From Montifringilla adamsi (Eukaryota > Chordata > Aves > Passeriformes > Passeridae), in NCBI GenBank assembly GCA_017590115.1, contig JAGGNK010010226.1, positions 5,739,732 through 5,803,731 on the forward strand: a DNA stretch of 64,000 nt, in the 5' to 3' direction. The notes beneath the pieces were generated by a model that saw only the letters and a list, made by a program, of their open reading frames with translations, had not been told where the DNA came from and made no database searches. A program made the position numbers and the translations under genes. This document shows positions 35,620 through 49,140 of this stretch, in pieces. How positions within the stretch are numbered: the first letter of the stretch is position 1; every line of letters starts with the position of its first letter.

Positions 35620-38600
35620 GCTGGGGTAGCAAAGTGCTTGTGCAGAGAAGAATCTGTGGGTTTTGCTGTGTCTCTGTGGTGTGGTTCTGTGCTCTATGGC
35701 TTGCACTTTCTCTAAGCGGAGCATACGAGTTTATTTTATTCTATTTTATGCATCTTAATTTGTCACGCCCATATGTCACTATTTAAAAAAAAAAAAAGAT
35801 TTCTCAAAAGCAGAGTGGTCTAGGTGATTAATGAATCTCACATATTCTTTCATAAACACTCATTTCACGTTGCAGCAGCTTCTTGTGCTCCTATTTTAGG
35901 GAGTCAGCGTTCGCACCACGAAAGACAGCATCAGTCACTTTCTCAGATTTTGCAGCCCATCTGCCCTGCGCTGGAGATCCCTGGAGGTGTCATTACTGAA
36001 GTGATGAGACATTCTGGTTTAAGTGCTCATGGTCTCTGCAGAGCACAGGGTTGGGAATTAAGCATGCATCTTATGCACACTAGTGCAGAACAGCATCAAT
36101 AAATGACTATTCTCCTCCAAAATGTTTACTTTTAGATTCAGAGGGACTACAAGCAACTACTGCTGGGCCAGAACTCCTGATTTTTAATTCCTGCTAAGGC
36201 CTGGATTGGTACTGCTGAACTCCATTGTGCCTCTGGGAAATGGACACAATACTTGCATTTATCATTGAGCTGTTGTGCTGACCAGGTACTGCCCAGGAAG
36301 ATTTTTGAGAGTAGAAGTGCTAAATGGGAAGAAAGGTTTGTGGCTGTAATGTAACATGGTTTCAGTAATGATTCTTGGCTAAGGTGAGACTATCAGCCCT
36401 GTCCAGTGAAATCTTGGGTAGTTTGCCAGTTGTCTCAGATGGATAATTATTCTATTTTTCATGTTATTTCTTCCACTGCAAATACCTCTACCAATATATG
36501 CAACATGCCAAGTAAACATGTCTGTGTGTGCTCTGCAGCAGGTTCTATGATTTTTGGTTTTTTGGCTTGGATGACACATTAAAACACAGAGGAATAATCT
36601 GATGGCAAGGTAAGCTTTGTGTTGAGGCTAGCACTAATATATAGCAAGAACTCCTTGTGCTTAAAACACAGCTATGGTAGCTGAATTATTGTCCCTGTGC
36701 AGTTTTCACAGTTATTACTTGGTAGGTTGCCTCTTCAGTGTCAAATTAGAAGTCATTCGGCCAGAACCATTGCAGTGGTGCCTCTTGAGGTTTGTAGGTC
36801 CACACGCTCGAAGTATATTACATATTTTTCTGAACAGTTGTGCTTTCACAGGGGTCTGTATTAGAACAGCATGAAATCTGCTGCTGTTTACATGGGTTTC
36901 ATCTAAACCTCACTGGTGGGTTCACTTTATGCAGTGTCAGCAGCACTGAGAGTCAAACTCTGTTTCAGACAAAGTTGAAACATAAAAGAAAACTTGGACT
37001 CAGCTGCTTAAATCTCTTCCAGTATCTTTCTCTTTTCCATTCTTTTCTTCAAGGGCAAATTTGCTTTTAGCTTTCTGATACTGTGTGAACACCAAGCAGC
37101 TTCTTTTCCTGCTTTTCAAGAGCCATTTCATTTTGCAGTTTTGCTTGCACACACTCATCCCTGTCACACACTTGCTGGGGTGTACAGAAAGCAGGATGGG
37201 AAGCAAGTATAGATTTAATTCACCTTTTTTTTTAACATATTTATGGCCATGGAGGATGAATTTTCTATGTTCAAGTGTTTGTTAAAATGCTGGCTGTGGA
37301 GACCATAAAAAAAAGAGGAAAGAATAGAAGGGTTGATGAAAACATTCAAGGAACTTTACTCACCTTATTCAGGTGAAGAAGAATTTCAGGGAAGAAATGC
37401 TTAACCATTGTACTGGGCATAAAGTTAGAAAGTCTTTTTCTGTCCCTTAGTAATTAATAATTGGACTGGCTGGTGAAGCAGAGAAGTGTTGTGGTTCTCA
37501 TTTCACTGCTAAAGCTGTGAAAAATTAAGGCAGACATGAGAGAGATATCTAACCAGTTTAAATTTGTGTAGAAACATGACAAAAGGCTTAAATGTGGAAT
37601 TAAGCAAAATAGTGATGAATTTTCTTTTCTTCAGGTGCTTGTGCTATTTTTAATTGTATTTGGTCTTACCTGTTTTTTAAAAAATATTTTAAAATAAATA
37701 ATACAAGTGTTGTCTTATCCTTTAAACTTGTCTGAAAACCAGCCTTATTTTTCATGTCGTGCTTTTGCCTGAAAATTGTCACTACAATGTCTTCTGGCAA
37801 ATGAGAGAGCAATTAGAGTATGGAAAAAGACAAATCTGTGTATGGATTAAAACAGAGAATTCCAGTCTCCCCACAGGATTCTCAATCTTAGAAAGTAAAA
37901 CCCAGATGAGATTAAAAGGAATTATATAGCAAATAGAGTTAATGCTTTTATCTAACACAAAAGGAAGGGAAAATTTTAGACACAGACAATTAGTTTTAGT
38001 TAAAATAATTAAAACTGATATTTTTATATATACATGCATGTATTTTATATTCTACAATGCATGCTAAAATGGTGCAGGGAACCTCTTAAAGTTCAAGACT
38101 CAAAATAAAAAACTGACTGAAATTTCAGCCTTGATCATGGTTGTTAAAACACATATCATGAACCTGAAATGGTCCTTGTACAGTTTAATACCTTTGTCTT
38201 TGTGTAAGAAGATGAACTGTCACAAACTTTGGTTTAATGCTCCTTTAACTTTTCTGGAGAAAAGCTGATAACATTTCCCTCTACTGCAGCTTGTGTTTGC
38301 AAAGCCTTATGGATAAGTGGGTTCAAAGTGACCAAGATCCACTAAAATATTTCCATTATATGTTAGGTGTCATTTTTTTAATGTGAAATCATAACAGATT
38401 GTAACAATCTGAAGAGAATCCCTATAACCCTTTTTCCATGAAAAGGAGAGGCATCAATGTGGCAGTTACTTTGTCAGACAGAAGAGTTTATAAAAGCAGC
38501 ACCTCCTCTAATTTCTTTCTCTGTATAACCACAGCCATACACATACACATCACATTTTTCTTCAAAAGGCCTTTCTTCCCTCCTGCCCAACATTTTACCT

Positions 38601-41600
38601 GTGTATCTTTCAATGAATTTGTTTTTCTGCTGGGAACTAATATTACTTCTGATAATAAACAGATCTATCCAGAGTAGGGATGGGGTTGTATTGTCTAAGA
38701 GGGAGTTTTGGTGGATAAGACTGATAAATATGGAATGAGACTCTTGGGACAATCCTTTCAGAGCTTCTCTTTGGGTGCACCCACACATCAGTGCATCAAA
38801 CCGAAAGAAGAGAGCACCATTCTGCTGTTGGAGCTTGAGGTGCTGGGCAGGGAAAGTCTGAAGTTTCCTCCATCCCCAGTGCAGATCCAGCAGGGATTAC
38901 AGGAGACTGGGCACTCTCTCCAAAAGGCTTTGGCATGCCCTCAGTGGGAGCGTGTGGCTGCAGCTACACCTCTGAAACCTGCCCAGAGACATTTTCATCC
39001 ATAATATATGATGTGCTGGCCCAAATCTTGAAAGTTTTACCAAGCATCTGCTCAGCCTTCCCAACAGGGAAGTCGTGCTTACACGGGAAGGTGCTGGGCA
39101 GAGTCTGCTGTGAGATTAATGAGGGTAAGTGGAGGTTCAACAGAAATGACAAAAAGAAGTATCAAATGAAATCTTCTCCAGGACTCTCCTGTCTGCAGAG
39201 TGTAGCTCAAACCCCTCAGCCACATAAGAAACAAAAATAAATTCTTTCTAGGTCATTTTATTGTTGAAGATTAACTTGAGATCAGAGACTCGCATCACGC
39301 TGTGCTGATGCCTCTGTATTTTGCAATATAGTTATTGGTACAGATTTTTGAGGACTAAATTGTCAAAATAGCTCAGTAGTTGTGTGAAATCTAATAATTT
39401 TGTACAGATTACAGTACCTCTGTGTTTGAAATGGATTTTTAAATTCCAGTTGCTGAGACTGCGTCTTTAGTTGCTCCCTGATTGTTTGTAGATATTGTGA
39501 ATGCCTTTGGATCATGCCAGAGTGATAATGACTTTGAGCACAGAAATGGACTTGCAGCTGGATTCCCAGGAGAGCTTTCTACACAGGGTAATAGCTCACA
39601 TATGGAAATGTGCTGACCAAAGAGGTGCTAGGGGAGCAGCAAAGAGAACCCAGATTTGCCTGCAAAATGGGGATTAGAAACAAGAGCAGGTAAAATGAAT
39701 CTATTTTCTCATAGAAGTTCTAGTAGAACTCAAACCCCATTATTTTAATCATTAATTATAGGCCAGGATCTGCACCCATTGCTGAGGGTACCCATTACCT
39801 TGTTCCCAGTGCAATTCCATATATTACAGTATGTGTCAAAGAAACATGGGCAATTGTTCTTCCCAGGCTAAACTGCTGCATAACGCAAGTGTCAGAAGTG
39901 TTGAACCTTTATTGATTAAGATCCTAAGTTCTTCATATGATATAACCAGCCTAAGCAGAAATAGCCGATGTCAGTAGATTTTATTTGCAAAAAGAACAGC
40001 ATGAAAGGATCTGTGCTGCACTGATGTCTTCTTTTCTGTTGCTGTGGAGTTGAAAGCCCATCCATCTGTCCTTCTTATTATGTTAAATTCATTCTGGAGT
40101 CACTTAACTGAAGTATCCTTAACCCAGTGCTTCTGCAAACTAGTACATCCACATAGAAAATAGTTATTAAAATAAACATCTCATTAAGAGCAGCCTAATG
40201 CAGTACCATTGTGACTAATCAATGAGGTCTCTGGCAATCATGGGAATTATACAATATAATTGAGTTATTTATAATAAAATCGCTGAAGAGTTGATGGCTT
40301 TCCCAGTTAAACATTTTTTTTCTTTCTTTTATACAGCTTGCTGATCTTGCTCTGAGTTTTCAACACATTCTATTTTCTTTTTGTCCTGTCATAACTTTAG
40401 AAGAGAAATATATTAACCTAAGCACAGGTTTATAAAAGATCATGAAGTCACATAACAGAATCACATTGTGTTCCGTAAGCTTTAAAAACATCACTTCAGG
40501 TAAGAATTTTATGCTATCTTCCAAAATGAAATAGAAGCTGAAAAGATACAGTACAAAATTTTTTTATGTGTTTCTTCCACCTCATGCTGACAGTTTATAT
40601 TTTGCTCCTTTTGCTTTAGTCTCTTAGTCAGCCATGCAGTAAAATGGGTTTGAATCCCCTGCACACTCATTACAGAGAGCATGTAAGAGTCAGGGCAATG
40701 CTGAAGCCTCAGCTCTGAGTAAATAAATATAGGAATAAGAAGCCTTCAGCAGATACCATAAAGGCATACAAATGCCTTTGCTCTGCAAGCCTGCGCTCCC
40801 CTCCTCATTTTTCCCTTCTCTTCCACTGGTCATTACCCACAGACAGAAGTGCTGGTACAAAGTGGCTACTCCTCCTCTAGATATCTCTACCTTAGCTTAA
40901 ACTGGTGGTGGGGGTGATGTAAAATAACCTTGCAGATTTTATCCAAAAATGAATGAAGGAACTTTCGTGTTCTTCAGTTTCAGGAGTGATCTTTACCAGG
41001 TAGGTGTTGGTAATCATCTGGAAGTAGTAAAGTTATTAACCACATCCAACACTGGGTGTTTTCCCACTCCTACCTGGAAAGGGAAGGGGTATACAGGTAG
41101 CTGTGATCTTGCTCTCTAGACTGTCTGACATTGTAGAACACAAATGCACTGGATATTTCTACATTTATCACAAATATTCTCTTCTCTCCATCAGATGCCC
41201 TGGCAAATATTTGGACCCTCAGAATAAGATGGCCATTGAAATTCATAGTTCAGGTTTTCATCAGTTGTGAGACCATTGATATCAGGGCTTTTTTAGAAGA
41301 CAAGAGGCTTGTCCCCTTTCCTGTGGGTGTAAGGTTTACAATGCTGTGATCTGGTTCAAGATTGAGAGGTTAGAAGGCACGCAAGCCACCAGTGTGAAAA
41401 TTAAAGGAATAAAATTCAGAGGTCCAGTTCTGTGCCATGAAAAACATCCAGAGAGCAGCAGCTCATGTGTTTATCAAGGAGATGAATTTGTAGGTGGGCT
41501 GACTCCAAGCTGTACAGAAGCTGGGGAGCTTTTCTGTTGAGTGACACCTCAGAAGTCAGGTGGGAAAAAACTGCTCTCTGCAGGCTCAGGAGTCCTTCCA

Positions 41601-41932
41601 AACAGAGGACACCATGTGTCTGGGAGGAGGATGGGAGAGTTAAAACACGGTCATGACTGCTGTGAAACACGAGTTAGACCTAGATTCCCCCAGGTCTCCA
41701 GCCAGCCTGAGAGATAGACAAGGACAAATCACATGGAGGCTTGCAGGAGATGCTGCCTTGCACCTTCTTTTAACACACAGGAGCGGTGATGGAGGAAGGC
41801 TCTTGCCAGCTTTTTTCCCCCTCATTTGAGGGGAAAGCTGTGCTGCTGTGTTTCATTTTACTTAATGCAAAAGTGGCAGAAGGATGGAGGCAGAAGAAAA
41901 GCGTCTATATCAGACACAACAGAAGGAACTAT
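35620..41932. other. Non-coding stretch
   Basis: No recognisable gene. Features seen are a TTTTA-type run at 35730-35750, an A13 tract at 35785-35797, a weak 71-base candidate exon at 36539-36609 with stops in the frames examined, a minus-strand donor-like CAG-GTAAGA near 37669, and TATAAAAG at 38489-38496 without other promoter signals. Frames of 98 and 101 codons at 38708-39240 have no recognisable domain. Around 40180-40290 there are several ATTA/TAAT words, but conservation cannot be judged here. Confidence 0.55.
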
Positions 41933-41954
41933 GGGAGGAGGGTGGGGAGGTGGG
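41933..41954 (+). other. Putative G-quadruplex motif
   Basis: Four G runs of at least three (41933-41935, 41940-41942, 41944-41947, 41952-41954) are separated by loops of 4, 1 and 4 bases, which fits the canonical G3+N1-7 pattern, followed by further GG pairs. It would form on the plus strand (or in plus-strand RNA). It has no associated CpG island or gene. Confidence 0.6.
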
Positions 41955-42960
41955 TTGGTGGTGTCTGGTTTATGGCCCTTCTGTGCCATCTGAATGGTAC
42001 AAAAGGCTAAAAAACAGCCTGAGCATCTGTGTTGCTCTCTGCACCACTATGATAATGAAAATCCACACATGCTTAGAGGAATAAACAACATTTCAAGTTT
42101 CCTGAGGTTATATAAAAGAAATATTTATTCTATCTGAAAAAGACTATGCAGAGAAGTATTGGAGTTTAAAAAAAAAAAAGTCATAATATGTTCACAATAT
42201 GAGAGAGAAGAGCAGCACAGCAAGCAACCTTAACTGGGCTGTTTCCAAACTTTTGACTGCCTAACCATGCAGCTTTAATGCACTGTTACCATATTTGTCA
42301 TGCACACAGTATTATATAGATATATATAATACCAACTGTCTGGCTAGATATAGATATCTTATTTTTATTAGAATTTTATCCTCAGTCTCCTCTCTGCTTC
42401 TCTTTTCACAGTTTTTCTTAAGCAGAATATGAAACTAATACTTTCAAATTTCAGCTGCACTTTTGAACTCGTGATATTTGAAAGCAATTTTTTTCTCATC
42501 ACAACCTGAAACTGATATGTTGTTACACAGGAAATGTTGCACATCTCAAAACTCTCCACTCACAGAAGAGGCTGAATGTATCCTTTTGAAGGTGTGGGAT
42601 GCACGTGAAAAAAGTATCAAGATTACTCGGCTCCTTGGAAATTATCACTGCAACTCTTCTCTCTGCCTCTCTTTTTCTTTACACAAGTGCCAAAATTGTC
42701 TCTTAAAAATGCTTAGAATTCATCTTCTGTCATGTAGATGCTGGAGTTTATTTTGAAATGCAGTCTTGTCTGAGAAAGCTGTGTGATGCATGTGTTTATG
42801 CTACATAAAAATATTAACATGAAATAAATCCAAACTCAGGTCCATGATTAGATGTAAGAAAGGAATTAGCCAAGCACTTAAGTGATCCCCAAGGTTAAAT
42901 CCTTGAAATGCCCAATGAAAGCCATTGACACAGGAGCCCTCCAAGGTCTGTGAAGATCAA
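41955..42960. other. Non-coding stretch
   Basis: A12 tract at 42168-42179 and AT-rich tatata-type sequence at 42310-42360. Nothing else is recognisable. Confidence 0.55.
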
Positions 42961-43030
42961 AGGATCTTAGCATCCAAGTAGTCTCAAAGATTTAGGTACC
43001 TAAATCTGCCATCTATAGATGGACAATTTC
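42961..43030. repeat. Old palindrome-rich repeat fragment
   Basis: AGATTTAGGT (42988-42997) and ACCTAAATCT (42998-43007) form a perfect 20-base palindrome. The phrase 'tttaggtacctaaatc' resembles old sauropsid dispersed repeats containing 'tttaggcacctaaat', known to me from turtle, crocodile and bird DNA. Boundaries cannot be set and the family name is uncertain. Confidence 0.4.
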
Positions 43031-44471
43031 TTCCTATTTTGTTACAAAGGAATTTGATTTTGGTGACAAAGAGAAGGGGCAGAAAATGGAGCACAGTCCT
43101 CCAGCCCAGTGAGGTCCGTGTCTTGAATTTGTGGCAGTTAAATGAAACTACAAAACAGTCTCCAAAGCAAGGAGAATCCTCATCCAGAAGGGAATATCAG
43201 GAGAGAGATTGCTTTTTGTCACTTCTGAGCAGGAAGATAGGAACACCAGGGAACTTTCTGCTGAGCATCCAAATATCTTTATCCTTTTGGATGCCAGCAA
43301 GGTTAAGAAAGGGTTTTGTGAATTGTGGTTTTGGATTCAATGTCTAAATCTCACATAAAAACTACCCAGGAAATCTAGCTGCCTCTGCTGAATTGATTTT
43401 GTTTCCTACTGCTTTTTCCTGATTACTTATATATATATATTTATATTCCTTACACGTGTGCATTTTAACCCTATAGCTGCTGATGTGGCAAATCAAATTT
43501 TGATAAAGGTGAGACCAAACTCTTAATTTCTCTTCACTCCTAGAGTTCAGTAACTCTGGATGGGAAACATTTGTCATGCATAAAAGTGTTGATTCCATCT
43601 CCAGTAATCACCCACCCAAATAATCCATCATCCTCGACCCGATTATATATAAATCTGATTAGCTCACATAAGAATGTAAAGGGGTTTCTTACTCCCTTTG
43701 GTAAACACATCAGCCCAATGGCCTGGACATCAAGAGAAAGAAGCTTTACATTTTACAGGAGAGAATCAATAATCCTAAGGATATGCTGATTATAAGTGCT
43801 CACAGCCACCAGGAAGGCTGTAGGCAGTTTGTGAGAGAAATCCTTCATCTCTTAAACTGGTCAGACCCACAGATTTGCTTGGTTAGCTGATCATGCTCTC
43901 TTCAGAAGACCTAACTGCTTAATGCAACAGCTCAATAAAGCAGCATTAATTTTAATTAACAAATTGCTTGTACACCTACAGCTCTATCACATTGTCGCTG
44001 TAGCCAGGGTTAGGAAATTGTCCGAAGAAAATAAATTTGAAGCAACTCAGGCACAGGTAAATAACCTGTTATTATCCACCAACCATTGTCATTATGGTCA
44101 TTTCTGAAAAATCATGTGTATCCCATGGTTCATTAAATCTGTTTTACTGCCTGGATAAATGAGCCACTTTGAGGTGTCAGCAACAACCCCAAGCAGGAGG
44201 TTTTATTCTGCTAAGAAGGATGGCAATCAGCAGCAAGAAAGGCAATTCAGAAAACATCTTATACAAAATTCATGGGTTTATTAATTCATAATGTTAAATG
44301 TTTTTGGCAGCTAACTAGTCATAGAATTTCATCAAGATGTGCACTTATAAACAAAGGGAAAGCAATAGCTTTTCTTTAACAACTTTGCTCTGATACTTTT
44401 TCTCCTTCAGGGAAAAAAAAAAAAAAGAAAAGAAAAAGTAACATTCTCAATATGGAAATTTTCTGTTTCAG
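43031..44471. other. Non-coding stretch
   Basis: A short TA microsatellite at 43428-43440 and an A14 tract at 44413-44426. A 102-codon frame (43039-43347) has no recognisable domain. Confidence 0.55.
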
Positions 44472-44586
44472 CAAGCCTGTCTACCAGATTATCAGAAAAT
44501 GTCTTCAAAACGGACAGCATGAGGCTTCCACCAAGATTTATCAACAAATGAGTCAGAAAAACCCCACATTATGGAACCAGGAAAAG
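44472..44586 (+). other. Candidate internal exon, unverified
   Basis: A strong acceptor (ATTTTCTGTTTCAG ending at 44471) and a strong donor (GAAAAG followed by GTAAGA at 44587) bound 115 bases. The frame shared with the 97-codon frame 44452-44745 is open and encodes about 38 residues (KPVYQIIRKCLQNGQHEAS then a Gln/Lys-rich tail), with a composition more protein-like than most frames here. I cannot assign a family. An alternative acceptor (CTCCTTCAG at 44410) lies just upstream, before the A14 tract. It may be a cassette exon or a decoy. Confidence 0.22.
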
Positions 44587-46510
44587 GTAAGAAAGGAGAA
44601 GGGGAGGAGACAATGTGCCCGTTTCAGCCAGGGATTTGTGCTGCCCTTGCCACAAAAACAGATTTTAGAGCAGGCCAGGCTGGTTAACGTGGCTTTAGTT
44701 CCTCAGCAGGCACTGACACGATGGCATGTGGAATTTATTTCATGAGATAGCATTACAGGAATGCTGTGACGAGGAAGAACAGAGACAAAAGCTGGCGCTG
44801 GTGCCTGTGCTGTGGTTTGGAGAGGAACACCCTAGAAATAAGAGAGGAAGGGGAGCTACACCTTCCATTAGAGCATCCAAACAAGCCAGACTCCCAGTTC
44901 CACTGGAGGGAAGGGCAGGAAAAGTGGTGGGAGGAGTGGGTACTGGAGAATTTCTGAAGGGAGCAAGAGGCTACTGCAGAGGAGGGCAGATGCACAGGAA
45001 GCCTCAGAAATGGCAGAAATTGGCCTTGAGGACTCCAAAGAGAAGTCAGGGGAGGGGACACTTTATCTCAAACACAAAAGCACTGAAAGTTGCTAAAAAT
45101 TTGAAAGAAATCCTGGAGAAAAGGACCCATCCTTCTCAAGAGGGATATTTGTTTTCCAGTCCTTCATACATTTTATTCCTCCCATTTTCGAGTCTGAATT
45201 TTTCCTGCTTAGCCTGCTATCTTGCTTTGCTCTGTGTGATGTGTTCAGAATTTTTCCCCCCTAATTAATCCTAAATTAAAAGGTTACAGAACTATTAACT
45301 TCAGATTAGTGAGAAAGGTTTCCTTTTTATTTCAAGGCCCTAGTGGTGCAGTTCCTCTGAGCAGGTAACCCTACAGCACCAGTTGTAGCTGTCAGTACTG
45401 ACAAACCCCACAAAAGCAGAGGATAGGTAAAGAATAATTTTGAATTACTTTAGGAGGGCTGCACAGGGCCAAGGAGAGGAAACTCTTCCCCCCTTTCTCT
45501 CTAAAATCTGCAAGCAGATATGTGCTTATAAGCAGATGTGTAGCTAAGTGACTCTGCCTAGCCTCTTGCATCTTTCAAAGACAAAAATCTAGCTGGCCTT
45601 GGACATGTGCATGCAGTAGAAAACTGACAATGAGGAGACAAGGAATCAGTTGCTAGAAATCAATGAATGACAGCCCTAAATCTGCCTGTGACTTACTTGA
45701 AGGTGTACAGTGAAAAGATTCCTGTTGGTGTGTATCCATATTACATGGTGGCCTTTTGCAGCCTCCCCAGCAAAGCAGAAACCTGCTTGTGACCCAACAC
45801 TGCCTGTGGGGCAGCCTGGCCTCCAAACCTGCCACACTCAGGATATTGAACACGCAATTTTTCCCCCCCTGAGTGCAACAGGGTACATGTGGAATATTGT
45901 ATTGGTTTCCAGCCACCTGCCAGAGTTTGACGGCAGGAAATTTGCACGGCTCTTGTTGTAGCCAAGTGACAGATAATAAGTGAGTGGTGCCATTGTTGGA
46001 ACTATCACTATCAGATTTTCTAATGCAGCTCTGGTGTAATGAGATCATACACATTGCTCAAGCTTCAATCAGAGCTTCCACTGAAGGAACAAGCCTGAAT
46101 AATAATAAAAGCAGAAAGCATTTTAAGTAAATAGAATTTCCCAGATACTGCATAATGGTGTTTGTTATTGCTATCTTTTATGAGCCTCGAGAAATATTTT
46201 GTATAAGAATGATTTCCTTCAATATAAGCTGTTATCATGAAGGTCTCCTATGTCAATTCTTATTTAAAATATATTTCCTTACAGTCCCAACATTATGAAA
46301 GCACAAATTAATGCGACCTCTTTGCTTCCATTCCATGTTCTTATAAAACCTCGCCACAGCTCTTCAAAGAACAGTTACGTGCTGCGTTGTACAAATGTAG
46401 CCTAAACCACTCCAAATAATAAGATCCATTTTGGCAGTAAACATTTATTCTATGTACATCTTTCCAAGCCCCTGAAAAGCCAAGGTCTCTCAGTGAGGAC
46501 TGCAAGGAGC
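44587..46510. other. Non-coding stretch with the longest open frame
   Basis: The longest frame of the window (44726-45268 plus, 180 codons) lies in a purine-rich block (about 44750-45060) that naturally lacks stops. It has no recognisable domain, and a 102-codon minus frame overlaps it. I do not call it a gene. Overlapping frames also occur at 45653-46054. Nothing else is recognisable. Confidence 0.5.
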
Positions 46511-46529
46511 TTTTTTTTTTTTTTTTTTT
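46511..46529. repeat. Homopolymer T19
   Basis: Nineteen consecutive T residues followed by CCCC. No retrocopy body is recognisable to its right. Confidence 0.9.
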
Positions 46530-49140
46530 CCCCTAAGCTTGAGTGTTCAGAAGCGTGGAGCCAGTATCCCGCTCCGCTTTCCTGATGGAAAACCTCCACG
46601 AGCCTGAGCAAACCACACTTCTACTGAAGAGCTCGTGGGAGCACAAACAGGGATCCTGACAGAGCAGGCAGCCAGTGCAGAAACACCCCAGCAACTGTAC
46701 AAGGGAGGGCAGATTATTTTCGTGAACTACAGTATTATTTCCTTCTTGCCTAAAGCTTGCCATTGGCAAAAGGACAAAGCCAAAACAGTGTGCACATTCC
46801 TGTTTAACATTTCCCTACTGAGACCATTTTCCTGTTTTGCACAGTTTGCTTTTTGTTTTAGTATGTATTTATTATTGCTGGCAGCAGAAAAAAATTATTT
46901 CATTATTTCATTATATGAAGTTCTGACCACTGGATCTCCATACACTGTTTTCTGCTAGTGTAAAAGTGCTGCATGATTTCAAAATTTCTTCCCTAAGTAG
47001 TTAAAATCTTGTTTACAGGCAAAGAGGAAACATACCTTATACATAAAGTCAAAATTTATCATTAGTACAATTGAAATCCTAAGAGTTTCATCCAAGAATT
47101 GTTATTATTCCACATATAATTGTTTTGGAAAGAGAAAGAATACATCTGCACAGAAAATATTCACTAATGAAAATAATACTGCAGTTAAATTTTTGCATAT
47201 GCACTTAGTTTCTACCTCTTTTCATGGTGTTCTGCTCACCCTTCTGGTGTTCCTCTTACCCCTTGGCTTGGGGGTTTCTTTCTCATGGTGGCTGTGTTCC
47301 CAGCGAGTTGTCAGCACCCAAAGTCCTTTGCCAGGAGCAATACAAAGTTCACTTTGAAGTTTATCTCTTTCTCTGTGTTGGATTCTTTTGGGATCACTTT
47401 TATATGTCTGCTAACATGCTTTTACAGCCAGGATTTACTTCACTGATCTGCACCTCTGAGTTACAGCCATTTTTAAAGGTGGATTTACATGTGCTGAATA
47501 CTAATTCTTTGTTTGCTTGCTTATCCTAAAAAGCAGAGTACCCAGCTCCAGGCCTGCATTTCTTTAGCTGTGGGGCCTTTGGTGTCAAGTTTCTGTTCCA
47601 TATTCCATTATCCCAGGTCTCTGCCCCACCACACTGAACAACTCCGTGTCTCTCTGATCCTGCCTGGCCCACATTTACCAGAACTGGTGAAACCATGGTT
47701 GCACCACAGAAAAATAAACAAAAGTAAAGTAAATCAGTCAGAAAGTCCTGAAGAGTTGGAGAAATTGCCGCCACAACCAAACCAACTGAGAAAAGGCTGC
47801 AGGCAGGTCAAGAGAAGTTCAGACAGAGCAAGTCCTGACACTTTGCAGACTCAGTGCAAAGTTTATGGCCACAGCAATGCAGTATTACAGATCAATATAA
47901 TGACAGCATGTTCTTACATAATATCTTTTCACTTTTCTTAAAGAAGTGAAGCAGGTTTATCTTCTTTATGCTTCTAATTGTAAAACATGAAATTTACCCC
48001 CTAAGTAGTTCTACAATTCTCATAAATACTTTGCTGTGGTTTGTGATCTTCAGTAAAATGATGGTGATAACAAAATAGTAATATAATATAACATGCATAG
48101 CTTGGTGAAATGTATCATAAGGGACAAGATGCTAAATTTCCTGGTTGTCACCTTTCTAGACAGTATTTCTTGCTATTTTAGATTCTAGTATTTTTTATTC
48201 TGTGATCCAAAATGTCTAAAAACAAACCTAGAAATTGTAACATATAAAGAAATGAAAAAAGCTGATAGGGGCTGAGCTTTATATAAGCAAAGGCAACAAC
48301 TGGTGAGACTATTCTGTGCACTGTACTTTAAAAAGAAGCAAATACCCAGAGCCCATCAATGGATTATCCAGCACATGTCCACCACAATTAGATTTAATGA
48401 AAATTCATACTCTTATTTCCTAAATAATGGCATTTGAAATCATGGTATCTCTATGAATACATTGTTTTGATCTGTTTCCTCTTCCTTCCACAAAGTTTTT
48501 GGACTATTTCCCATACTTCATCTATTTCAGAACAGGGCAACTCATCCCAGAAACTACTGATTTCTTACTGAGGAAACATGGGTTTAATCCTTATAAAACA
48601 CAAGATAATCCCATCAAATACAAGAAAAAAAACAGACACAAATCTCCATCTCTCTGGTCTTTGCTGGGCTGCTTCTCAGGGAACATCTTGCTGGCCAGTT
48701 AATGGATGGCTGGGCAGTGCTCAGGGCTAACCATTGCAACAACTCTTATCCAGGTGGAAAAAAAATTGCTAGGAAAGACAGTACAAAGCCATGAAGTATC
48801 TGGTGGATTTTTCAGTCATAAGTATCCCTTCTGTTTCCTTGGGGCCTTTGCTTCCTCCTAATTTCCACTAATTATTTAATTATGAGATTTCATATTGGAA
48901 GACATTTATTTTCTCTGTGGCAGATGCACAGATATCTTACCATCAAATACTGTATTTGTGATCTGTTCTAAGTGAAGAAAACCAGTTCTTATTCTTTTGG
49001 TACTTCTCTACTTCAACAAGTTCTAGATATCCCAGGCAGAGGGAGAGGACAATACTGAGAGATGCTGCCAACATACACAGTGAGCAGCAGCTTCTGTCCT
49101 GATAAATCTATGGTTATCCACTCCATTTATCTCAATGAGA
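46530..49140. other. Non-coding stretch
   Basis: No recognisable gene or repeat. Frames of 101-142 codons at 46635-46958, 47224-47529 and 47513-47941 show no recognisable domain. Confidence 0.55.

Noticed and set aside
36539..36609. 71-base segment between acceptor-like and donor-like sites
   Set aside because: Stops occur in the frames I examined, and the acceptor tract is interrupted by G residues, so it is below the standard of the other candidates.
38489..38496. TATAAAAG
   Set aside because: No initiator at the right distance, no CCAAT or GC box, and no frame opening nearby. TATA-like words are common in this composition.
40646..40659. GGGTTTGAATCCCC, similar to a tRNA/SINE B box
   Set aside because: One mismatch to the B-box core, no matching A box at the right distance, and no cloverleaf. 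A MIR-type or tRNA-derived SINE could not be supported from the flanks.
44726..45268. Longest open frame, 180 codons, plus strand
   Set aside because: It lies in a purine-rich block with few stops, overlaps a 102-codon minus frame, has no domain I recognise, and ends in a hydrophobic run from T-rich DNA. No splice or promoter evidence supports it as a unit.
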